Of a stretch of 64,000 bases of DNA, positions 44,557 through 51,893 are shown piece by piece. The notes beneath the pieces were generated by a model that was given only the letters and a program-made list of their open reading frames with translations, had not been told where the DNA came from and did not search any database. Positions within the stretch are counted from its first letter, which is position 1. Every line of letters starts with the position of its first letter. The position numbers and the translations under genes are program-made. This stretch comes from CADEDH01 sp965263455 (lineage in GTDB: Bacteria; Actinomycetota; Acidimicrobiia; Acidimicrobiales; SZUA-35): positions 2,480,001 to 2,544,000 of the forward strand of contig CBDHHN010000004.1 in NCBI GenBank assembly GCA_965263455.1. The letters are read 5' to 3'.

Positions 44557-46056
44557 GTGACCGACCGCGACACCGGCAGCCCGACCGGGGCCGCCGCCAG
44601 CCCCGGACCCATCGGGGACGACGGGTACAAGTGGCGGGCCTTCACCGCCGTCGGCTCGTTCTTCGTCACCGCCGTGCTCGGGCTGACCATGGTCTTCGTC
44701 GCCCTCCCGACCATGGCCGCCGACTTCGGCGTCACCCTCCGCCTGGCCGGCTGGATCCTGATCGCCCCGTCCCTGACCATCAGCGCCCTCCTGCTCCCCT
44801 TCGGCCGCCTGGCCGACCTGGTGGGTCGGCGTCGCATCCACCTGACCGGACTCGCCCTCTTCGGGGTCGGCGCCATACTCACGGCCACCGCCCCCACCTT
44901 CGCCTGGCTCCTGGTGGCCCGGGTCATCATGTCGATCGGCGGTGCCCTGACCGAATCGGTCGGGACCGGCATCCTGGTCTCGGTCTTCCCCTCGCACGAG
45001 CGGGGCCGGGCCATCGGCCTCCAGTCGTCGTCGGTGGCCGCCGGCGCGGCCGCCGGACCCCTCGCCGCCGGGATCGCCCTCCAGTTCCTGTCGTGGCGGG
45101 CCCTGTTCTGGTTCCTGGCCGCCCTCACCGCCGTGTCCTACCTCATCGGCCAACGGGTGCTCGACGAACGCCGGATCACCCCGACCGCCGCCATCGATCC
45201 CGACGCCGAGCGCGACCCGTTCGACTGGCCGGGCGCCATCCTCTCGGGCCTACTGGTGATCCTGGTGGTGTTGACGGTCAACAACCCCTTCGGCCTGCCG
45301 TGGCGCTCGTGGCCCCTCGCCGTCGCCGCCGGCGCCTCCGCCCTGGTACTGGTGGCCTTCATCCGCCGGGAGCTGGCCACCGACCACCCCATGCTGCAGC
45401 TCCGGTTCTTCGCCAACCGGGTCTTCCGGCTGGCCGTCATCTGCCGCACCCTCGGGTTCCAGGCCAACACCGCCCTGTTCCTCCTGCTCCCGATCCTGCT
45501 GGTCTCGGTCACCGGGGTGAGCGAGACCCGGGCCGGGCTCGCCGTGTTCGTCAACTCGGTCGGGTTCGGCCTGGCGGCCCACGTCTCGGGCCAGCTGTCC
45601 GACCGGTTCGGCACCCGGCCCTTCATGGTGTCGGGGTTCCTGGTCATGGCCGGGGCCATGACCGCCTTCGCCCTCATGGACGGCGACACCCCCCTCGTGC
45701 TGGTGGCGTCGGTGGCCCTGGTCACCGGCATCGCCACCGGCACCTGGAACCCACCCAACAACGCCACCGTCATCGGGACCGTCCCCCCTGCCAGCTACGG
45801 CGTGGTCGGCGCCTTCACCAACCTGGCCCGCAACGCCGGCAACGTGTTCGGCCAGGCCCTGGCCACCGCCATCGTGGCCGCCACCCTGGCCGCCCGCGGT
45901 TTCGACGTTCCCCTGGGCGAGATCGGCGACACCCCCGGCGCCTCCGAGGCCTTCGTCGACGGCTGGCGCACCGCCTTCACCGCCATGGCCGCCCTCAGCC
46001 TGGTGGCCGCGGTCCTGGCCACCACCATCCGGACGTCGTCAGCCGAACCGCGCTGA
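44557..46056 (+). CDS. MFS drug transporter, DHA2 (EmrB/QacA) family
   Basis: 499 aa from GTG 44557. About 14 membrane helices. Motif A is GRLADLVGRRRIHLTG between helices 2 and 3, motif C the Gly/Ala/Pro-rich SSSVAAGAAAGPLAAGIAL segment on helix 5, and there are DHA2-style helices around LFLLLPILLVSVTGVSETRAG. Such pumps expel hydrophobic or cationic compounds by proton antiport. No regulator gene of the TetR or MarR type is adjacent. No strong ribosome site precedes the GTG, so translation may be leaderless. The stop codon lies inside a perfect terminator hairpin shared with the convergent operon. Confidence 0.9.
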   Translation: MTDRDTGSPTGAAASPGPIGDDGYKWRAFTAVGSFFVTAVLGLTMVFVALPTMAADFGVTLRLAGWILIAPSLTISALLLPFGRLADLVGRRRIHLTGLALFGVGAILTATAPTFAWLLVARVIMSIGGALTESVGTGILVSVFPSHERGRAIGLQSSSVAAGAAAGPLAAGIALQFLSWRALFWFLAALTAVSYLIGQRVLDERRITPTAAIDPDAERDPFDWPGAILSGLLVILVVLTVNNPFGLPWRSWPLAVAAGASALVLVAFIRRELATDHPMLQLRFFANRVFRLAVICRTLGFQANTALFLLLPILLVSVTGVSETRAGLAVFVNSVGFGLAAHVSGQLSDRFGTRPFMVSGFLVMAGAMTAFALMDGDTPLVLVASVALVTGIATGTWNPPNNATVIGTVPPASYGVVGAFTNLARNAGNVFGQALATAIVAATLAARGFDVPLGEIGDTPGASEAFVDGWRTAFTAMAALSLVAAVLATTIRTSSAEPR

Positions 46057-46076
46057 ACCCGTCTCCGGGTTCAGCG
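46051..46076. terminator. Bidirectional terminator hairpin, 11-bp perfect stem
   Basis: CGCTGAACCCG / CGGGTTCAGCG with a TCTC loop. The arms contain the stop codons of both convergent genes (46054-46056 plus; 46071-46073 minus). No T tract. Confidence 0.75.
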
Positions 46077-46538
46077 CACCGGTGCCGGCGCCGCCTCCAC
46101 CGTCCCCCGCATGCGTATCACCAGGGCCAGAATGGCGCCGTTGACGATCACGGCCAGCAGGGGCAGGAACTCGATCGAGAGGCGCAACTCCAACGTCGGC
46201 GTGGTGACGAGCGGGAGCAGGGCGACGACGAGCCGGAAGGCCGTGGCCCACAACACCTGCCCGGTGATGTTGACCACCAGCGTGTAGAGCTGGGCTCCGC
46301 AGGCCACGACGATGAGCCAGGCCCACAGGTAGTAGTTGGTCTTCTCCGAGGGGTCGACCACCGTGCCGAAGACCAGTTCCTCGGAGGTCGCCACCAGGTA
46401 GACGAGGGCGGCGGCGCCCACGATGCCCCACAGATCGAAGACGATGCCCACCACGCGGACCCAGGTCGGGAGCCGCCACGGTCGCCCGGCCAATCCGCTC
46501 GGCGGTGGTGCGGCGTCCGCCGACGCGCCCGCCGTCAT
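46071..46538 (-). CDS. Small membrane protein in the two-component operon
   Basis: 155 aa. Four hydrophobic helices: VVGIVFDLWGIVGAAALVYLV, YLWAWLIVVACGAQLYTLVV, TAFRLVVALLPLVTT and FLPLLAVIVNGAILALVI. It starts 4 bases after the stop of the response regulator, so it is probably the third gene of the histidine kinase operon. It could be an accessory or output membrane protein; no family is recognised and no catalytic motif is visible. Confidence 0.75.
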   Translation of the reverse strand: MTAGASADAAPPPSGLAGRPWRLPTWVRVVGIVFDLWGIVGAAALVYLVATSEELVFGTVVDPSEKTNYYLWAWLIVVACGAQLYTLVVNITGQVLWATAFRLVVALLPLVTTPTLELRLSIEFLPLLAVIVNGAILALVIRMRGTVEAAPAPVR

Positions 46539-46542
46539 GGCC

Positions 46543-47193
46543 TCAGACCGTCTCGTTCTCGGCCGAGTCGAGGTTGATGATCCCCATGCGCACCGCGCTG
46601 AGCACGGCGTGGGTCAGGGACTGGGCGTCGAGCTTGCGGTAGATGGCGTTCAGGTGGTTGTGGACGGTCTTGGTCGTGATGCCCAGGTACCGGCCCGCCT
46701 GCTTGGTGCTCATGCCGTCGGCAATGGCCTGCAGGATCTCGATCTGACGGTCCGACAGCAGGTCGGAGTGGTCGGGCTGCTCCTGGGCCGTGGTCAGCAT
46801 GGCCCCGGCCACGGCCGGGGACAGGACGGTGTCGCCCTCGGCCACCCGATGCACGGTCTCCCGCACCTCGGCGAACTTCGTCCCCTTGCTCAAGTAGGCG
46901 CTGGCCCCGGCGGCGATGGCGTCGCGGGTCTTGTCGATGTCGTCGTGCATGGTCAGCACGGCCACCTTGACCATCGGCAGCTCCTGGCGGATCCGCTTGG
47001 TCGCCTCGATGCCGTCCATCACCGGCATCGACAGATCCATGAGGACCACCTCGGGCTGCAGGGCCCGGGCCAGGGCCACCGCCTCCTCACCGTTGGAGGC
47101 CTCGCCCACCACCTCGTCACCCGCCGACTCGAACGACTTCCGGAGACCCTCACGCAACAGCGAGTGATCGTCAGCCAGCAGTATCTTGATCAT
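46543..47193 (-). CDS. NarL/FixJ-family response regulator
   Basis: 216 aa. Receiver domain 1-120: acidic pair ADDH, phospho-acceptor Asp in VVLMDLSMP, Thr in VAVLTMH, Lys in LSKGTK. C-terminal LuxR-type helix-turn-helix at about 145-205: LSDRQIEILQAIADGMSTKQ, then RYLGITTKTVHNHLNAIYRKL. The start ATG overlaps the kinase stop (ATGA), so the two are co-translated partners. Once phosphorylated by the kinase it should dimerise and bind DNA; targets are unknown. Confidence 0.95.
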   Translation of the reverse strand: MIKILLADDHSLLREGLRKSFESAGDEVVGEASNGEEAVALARALQPEVVLMDLSMPVMDGIEATKRIRQELPMVKVAVLTMHDDIDKTRDAIAAGASAYLSKGTKFAEVRETVHRVAEGDTVLSPAVAGAMLTTAQEQPDHSDLLSDRQIEILQAIADGMSTKQAGRYLGITTKTVHNHLNAIYRKLDAQSLTHAVLSAVRMGIINLDSAENETV

Positions 47194-48932
47194 GATTTCT
47201 TCACCTGTTCGGATGGTTGACTGGTCTGCACGGTAATGGTTGTTCCCTGACCGATTTCGCTGGAGATCTCCAGCACCGCACCGACAGAAGCGGCCCTCTC
47301 CCGCATCCCGACCAGCCCGTAAGCCGAGCCACGAATGCCCTTGGCCGGGTCGAAACCGCGGCCGTCATCCTGGACGACCAGGACTCCCCGGCCGGCGGAC
47401 ACGCTCCAGGCTATGTGGACGGTGTCCGCTTGCGAGTGCTTCTCGACGTTGACCAGTGCTTCTTGGGCTATGCGCAGCAACTCGTTCTCGACGATGGCGG
47501 GGAGTCGTTCGGCCGTTGCCGCCACATCGAGACGGGCCTCGACCTGGCTCCGCTTGCGGAACCGGTCGACCACCTCGGACAGCACGACGGCCAGGGGCCG
47601 GTCGGCGGTGACTGCGGCCCGGAGCTCGATCAGGGTCCCCCGGAACTCGCTGATCGCCCCCTGCACGTCCTCGTGGAGCTTCTTCAGCTCCGTTGAAGGT
47701 TCCTCCCGGTCGTCGTTGATCCGTTCCAGCTCGAGGGCGATGTAGGTCAGGTACTGACCGAGCCGGTCATGCAGATCCCGGGCGATCCGGGACCGCTCCT
47801 CGGCCGCCGCCAGCGACCGCAGCCGCCGGAAGGAGCGGGCATTGGCCAGGGTCAGGGCCAGCACGTCGGACATGCCCGAAAGGATCTCGGCGTGGGCCGG
47901 TTCGTAGCGTCCGTGCTGATGATGCTCCACCGCCACCAGCCCGATGTCGGTCCCGCCCACCACCAACCGGGTGTACAGGCCGCTGCCGGTCCGGTCGTGG
48001 GAGGCCGAGAGGTCGTCGACCCGGAGCACGGCGGTGGCGTCGGTGGCGATGTTGAGCGGCGAGGGCAACTCGGCCGACCGGACCTGGGGCGGGATGTCGA
48101 ACCCGTCCTGGTACTGGGGGGCCCACTCACCGTCCTCGTGGTAGAGGATGGCCACCCGGCTGGCGTCGAAGGTGTCGACCAGCTGCTGGCGGGTGGCGCC
48201 GACCACGTCGTTCAGGTCGAGCGAGGACGGCAGGGTCCGGGCCAGGTCGGTCAACAGCTCCAGCAGCTCGTTGGTCTCGGCCAGGTGGTCCCGTTGGGCG
48301 GCCAGGGTCCGTCGGCGGATCTCGATGTCGGACAGACGGTCGAGGGCCACCCCCGGCACGATGGCCACCCCGGCCAGGGCCGTCACGGCCAGGGGGCCCG
48401 GGTATTGGAGGCTGGCCGCCGTGATCACACCGGGGAGGGTGGTCAGGGCCAGGGCGATGACGCCCGAGGCCAACCCGATCGACAGGCCCCAGCCGAAACC
48501 GGCCACCGCCATGGCCACGAACAGCGAACCGACGAACGGGCTGCTCAACCCACCGCTGAACCCGATGGCCGCGGCCAGCACGGCCACGTCTCCCAGCGCC
48601 CGGAGCAGCGGCAGCACCCCCCGCTCGCCGAAGCGGATCGGGGTGATCGTCCGCCACGAGGTCAAGAAGATGGCCACCGACAAGGTGGCGACGACGGCGG
48701 CGTCGCCCTCGGCGGCCAGCGTGGCGGCCCAGGCCAACCCGATCATCACCGCCCCCCAGCGGAGGGCGGCCAGCACGGCCGTGACCGAAGCCATGACCCC
48801 GGGTGAGAGATGGCGGGCCCGCTCGGCGCTGGCGGTCATGACCCCCCACCGCGTCCCCACATCGGGGATCGGCCCGGCCATCCCCTGGTAGGGGTTCGGC
48901 GCGAATCGAGTCGGTTGTCGACGGCTCACCAT
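47190..48932 (-). CDS. Sensor histidine kinase, NarX/HisKA_3 type with membrane domain and GAF domain
   Basis: 580 aa. An N-terminal block of about six hydrophobic helices (residues 45-185) is followed by a short coiled coil, a GAF-like domain (about 225-365, DLNDVVGATRQQLVDTFDASR) and a HisKA_3 dimerisation domain. The phospho-acceptor His is in ARDLHDRLGQYLTYIALEL. The HATPase domain has NVEKHSQA (N box) and DDGRGFDP (G1), with GLVGMRERA. ATG 48932 follows GGGGGGT. The signal is unknown; the multi-helix membrane part suggests a membrane-state or small hydrophobic cue. It forms an operon with the response regulator and small membrane protein. Confidence 0.92.
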   Translation of the reverse strand: MVSRRQPTRFAPNPYQGMAGPIPDVGTRWGVMTASAERARHLSPGVMASVTAVLAALRWGAVMIGLAWAATLAAEGDAAVVATLSVAIFLTSWRTITPIRFGERGVLPLLRALGDVAVLAAAIGFSGGLSSPFVGSLFVAMAVAGFGWGLSIGLASGVIALALTTLPGVITAASLQYPGPLAVTALAGVAIVPGVALDRLSDIEIRRRTLAAQRDHLAETNELLELLTDLARTLPSSLDLNDVVGATRQQLVDTFDASRVAILYHEDGEWAPQYQDGFDIPPQVRSAELPSPLNIATDATAVLRVDDLSASHDRTGSGLYTRLVVGGTDIGLVAVEHHQHGRYEPAHAEILSGMSDVLALTLANARSFRRLRSLAAAEERSRIARDLHDRLGQYLTYIALELERINDDREEPSTELKKLHEDVQGAISEFRGTLIELRAAVTADRPLAVVLSEVVDRFRKRSQVEARLDVAATAERLPAIVENELLRIAQEALVNVEKHSQADTVHIAWSVSAGRGVLVVQDDGRGFDPAKGIRGSAYGLVGMRERAASVGAVLEISSEIGQGTTITVQTSQPSEQVKKS

Positions 48933-49008
48933 CTGTCACCCCCCAACCGCCGAACCACGGCGGCGAGGCTCCCGGCGTTGCTCCTGACGGTAGCGGCAAC
49001 CTGCCTGA

Positions 49009-50076
49009 TCAGTTGTTCCTGGCGGCAACGTAGTCGGCCAGCGAACGCAGGGCCTCGGCGGTGTCGCCGTCGAACCCGAGGCTGTCGACCTGGCCCCGGG
49101 CCTCGGCCACCAGTTCGGCGATCCGCTGCTCGATCTCGTCGACGGCGCCCGTCGACACCAGGACCTGGACGATGGCGGCGACCTGATCGGCGTCGAGATC
49201 CCGCCGCCCGACCTGGGCCAGCAGAGCCGATTGGGCGTCGTCGGCCCGGTCGAGGGCCACGGCAAGCAACTCGGTCGGCTTGCCCTCGCGCAGGTCCTCG
49301 CCCACCGGTTTGCCCAGGCGGTCGCTGTCGCCCAGGACCCCCAACAGGTCGTCCTTGAGCTGGAAGGCCCGGCCCAGGGGCCGCCCGTAGCGGTCGAGGC
49401 CGTCGAGCAGGGCCTCGTCGAGCGGGCCGTTGAGGCTGGCCCCGAGCTGGAGGGGACGGACGATGGTGTAGAGCGCCGACTTGTACATCGACACCTGCCT
49501 CGCCGTGTCCTGATCGAGCTGGCCGGCGGCGGCGGAGCGGAGATCCAGATACTGCCCGAGGTTGAGTTCGATCCGGAGCTCGTCCCACAGGTGACGGGCC
49601 GCCGGGTCGACCCCACCCACCAGCCGGTCGGCGTAGGCGTGGCCCAGGTCGCCGACGAGGATGGCCACACCTTCCCCGAACCGCCGGGGTTCCCCGTGCC
49701 ACCCCTCGACCCGGAGCCTCTGGGCCTGGGCCACATGGATCGTGGGCTGGTTCCGGCGAACGTCGGAGTCGTCCATGATGTCGTCGTGGATGAGGGCGAA
49801 GGCCTGGAGCAGCTCGAAGGCGGCTCCGGCGTCGATCGCCTTCGCCTCCTCGACCGCAGGCCCCTCCCCCTCGACGGTGCCCCGCCAACCCCAGTAGCAG
49901 AAGGCGGCCCGGAGCCGTTTGCCCCCACCGCCGGCCACCAGGGCCAGCTGGTCAACGGCCTCGGCCAGACGGGGGTCGATCTGGCGCCAACGGGTCGACT
50001 CGATGGCCAACATGCTGGTGAGGCGTTGCTCGACCCGGGTGGCGACGGTGGTGAGCTGGTCGGGGACGGCGGTCAC
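49009..50076 (-). CDS. Polyprenyl (geranylgeranyl-type) diphosphate synthase
   Basis: 355 aa. Trans-isoprenyl diphosphate synthase signatures: GGGKRLRAAFCYWGW, the first Asp-rich motif within ALIHDDIMDDSDVRRNQPT, and the second region FQLKDDLLGVLGDS where the usual DDxxD reads DDLLG. The family condenses isopentenyl diphosphate with allylic primers to give C15-C20 or longer chains for quinones, carotenoids or lipids. The small residues ahead of the first Asp motif (FALIHDD) suggest a medium-length product, but chain length cannot be fixed by eye. GTG 50076 starts 2 bases after the xseB stop, so it is the third gene of an xseA-xseB-synthase operon. Confidence 0.9.
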   Translation of the reverse strand: MTAVPDQLTTVATRVEQRLTSMLAIESTRWRQIDPRLAEAVDQLALVAGGGGKRLRAAFCYWGWRGTVEGEGPAVEEAKAIDAGAAFELLQAFALIHDDIMDDSDVRRNQPTIHVAQAQRLRVEGWHGEPRRFGEGVAILVGDLGHAYADRLVGGVDPAARHLWDELRIELNLGQYLDLRSAAAGQLDQDTARQVSMYKSALYTIVRPLQLGASLNGPLDEALLDGLDRYGRPLGRAFQLKDDLLGVLGDSDRLGKPVGEDLREGKPTELLAVALDRADDAQSALLAQVGRRDLDADQVAAIVQVLVSTGAVDEIEQRIAELVAEARGQVDSLGFDGDTAEALRSLADYVAARNN

Positions 50077-50077
50077 C

Positions 50078-50419
50078 TCAGGCGTCCGATCCGTTGCCCT
50101 CGGCCCCGGAGCCCGGTCGGCTCGGGGCGGGCTCGTCGTGGGTCGCGCCGGCGGCGTCGTCGAGCAGCGACTCGACCACGTCCTCCACGTCGGCCCGGAC
50201 CGTGTGGAGCCGCTCCCGGCAGAACCGGACGAGTTCGGCCCCTCGGGCCACCCGGTCGGCCAGGGTGTCGACGTCGACCGCGCTCGACTCCAGCTCGTCC
50301 AGGATCTGGTCCAGTTCGTCGAGGGCCCGGGCGTAGCTGAGGTCCGACGGTGACCCGTCCGCCCGGTCGGTGATGGTGTTGGCCATGTCGCTCGATTCTC
50401 GTTCCCGGGCCCCGGTCAT
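50078..50419 (-). CDS. xseB: Exodeoxyribonuclease VII small subunit
   Basis: 113 aa. The XseB core is SYARALDELDQILDELES, then VDVDTLADRVARGAELVRFCRERL. This two-helix coiled coil binds the large subunit's C-terminal helices. ATG 50419 overlaps the xseA stop (ATGA), which favours it over the internal ATG at 50386. Acidic and serine-rich tails at both ends make it longer than the roughly 80-residue E. coli protein. It works with XseA to degrade single-stranded DNA from either end. Confidence 0.92.
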   Translation of the reverse strand: MTGARERESSDMANTITDRADGSPSDLSYARALDELDQILDELESSAVDVDTLADRVARGAELVRFCRERLHTVRADVEDVVESLLDDAAGATHDEPAPSRPGSGAEGNGSDA

Positions 50420-51717
50420 GGTTGATCCGGGCTACCGGGCGGCTCGCCGGGGTCGGGTTCGGGGGTGTCGCCGTCGCCCTGCACCCGGCTGACCGTACTG
50501 ACCAGCCGCCCAGATGCCGTGGTCGTGACCAAGGTTTCCCCCACGGTCACATCGGCGGCCGAGCGGACGAGTGAGCCGTCGGCGGTGTGGACGATCGACC
50601 ATCCCCGGGCCAGGGTCCGGGCCGGGTCGAGGGCCCGCAGGCGCAGTTCGGCCCGGTCCAGGCGGGCCCGGGCCCGCTCGGGAGCCTGCCCGGCCCGCTC
50701 GGCCAGCTGCATGGCCGCGGTGTCGAGGCGGCCCCGATGGCGGCCGGTGGCCAGGGAAGCGGCCACGGCCAGGCGGTGGCCGGTACCGGCCAGAGTGTTG
50801 GCCGACGCCTCGACCTGGGCCTCGGCCGCCGCCACCAGCCGCTCGGCCGCGCCGTCGACGGCCCACTCGAACCGCCGCACCTGTTCCACCAGGACGGCGG
50901 CGGCCGCCGTCGGGGTCTTGGCCGAGGTGTGGGCCACGTCGTCGGCCACCGAACGGTCGACCTCGTGGCCGACGCCCACCACCACCGGTCGGGGGCAGCC
51001 GGCGATGGCCCGGGCCACCCGCTCGTGGTCGAAGGGGGCCAGGTCGCTGCGGGCCCCGCCCCCTCGGATGACCACGACCACGTCGAGGTCGTCGAGGGTC
51101 CCGGCCCTGCGGATGCCGTCGCTCAGGTCGCCCACGGCCTCGGTTCCCTGGACCCGGGCGTCGAACAGGGTCAGGGCGAACCCGTAGCCGCTGCGGCCGA
51201 GTTCGTGGGCGAAGTCGGCGAGGGCGGCGCTGCCATCGCTGGTGACCAGCCCCACCCGGAGGGGGAGCACCGGAAACCGGAGCCCGCCGTTGGCCCGGAG
51301 CAGGTGTTCGGCCGCCAGCCGTTCGAGTAGGTGCTGGCGGGCCAGAGCCAGCTGGCCCGTGGTGTAGGCGGGGTCGACCAGGCTCATCACCAGCTGGATG
51401 CGGCTCTGGGCCGGGTAGTAGGCGACCCGGCCCCGGATCCGGATCTCCAGGCCGTCGGTCATGCGGACCGCCCCCGACTTGCGAAGGATGGCGTTGACCC
51501 GATGCCGGGCCGAGGAGAACAGGGCGACCGGCACGACGTCGGCCGGTCCGGCGTCCCCGTCGGCGTCGGGGTCGACCAGGTCGAAGTAGACATGGCCGTT
51601 GGCCGACCGCTTGAGCCCCGAGATGGAGCCGGTGACCCAGACCTCGTCGGGCCAGCCCTCGGCCACGACGGCACCGACCGCAGCGCACAGTTCACCGACG
51701 GTGAGGGTCTCGGGCAT
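50416..51717 (-). CDS. xseA: Exodeoxyribonuclease VII large subunit
   Basis: 433 aa. An N-terminal OB fold (VWVTGSISGLKRSANGHVYFDLVD) is followed by the exonuclease VII core: PVLPLRVGLVTSDGSAALADF, the catalytic-region motif VVVVIRGGGARSDLAPFDHE and GVGHEVDRSVADDVAHTSAKTPTAAA in consecutive segments, then a long helical C-terminus and LARGWSIVHTADG. It forms the nuclease with XseB in DNA repair. It is divergent from the GGDEF/EAL gene. No obvious ribosome site precedes ATG 51717, but the family start agrees with it. Confidence 0.95.
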   Translation of the reverse strand: MPETLTVGELCAAVGAVVAEGWPDEVWVTGSISGLKRSANGHVYFDLVDPDADGDAGPADVVPVALFSSARHRVNAILRKSGAVRMTDGLEIRIRGRVAYYPAQSRIQLVMSLVDPAYTTGQLALARQHLLERLAAEHLLRANGGLRFPVLPLRVGLVTSDGSAALADFAHELGRSGYGFALTLFDARVQGTEAVGDLSDGIRRAGTLDDLDVVVVIRGGGARSDLAPFDHERVARAIAGCPRPVVVGVGHEVDRSVADDVAHTSAKTPTAAAAVLVEQVRRFEWAVDGAAERLVAAAEAQVEASANTLAGTGHRLAVAASLATGRHRGRLDTAAMQLAERAGQAPERARARLDRAELRLRALDPARTLARGWSIVHTADGSLVRSAADVTVGETLVTTTASGRLVSTVSRVQGDGDTPEPDPGEPPGSPDQP

Positions 51718-51893
51718 CAGGGCAACGCTAGCGAGGAACCGCAGGTGAACCGGCCGGCTCCGACCGGGCCGGGGGGAACCGGGGGCGGCAGGAGAATTGC
51801 ACCGGGATGTGCGGTGACGGTCGGTCGCGGTGGCTAGTGTGAGCCGCTGGGTTCGAGAGCCGAGGCCGGCGGGCTGGGCACGGAAGTGAGGAC

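Noticed and set aside
44439..46577. A 712-residue plus-strand frame over the DHA2 transporter
   Set aside because: Out-of-frame shadow rich in Arg, Pro and Gly; the transporter frame has 14 clear membrane helices.
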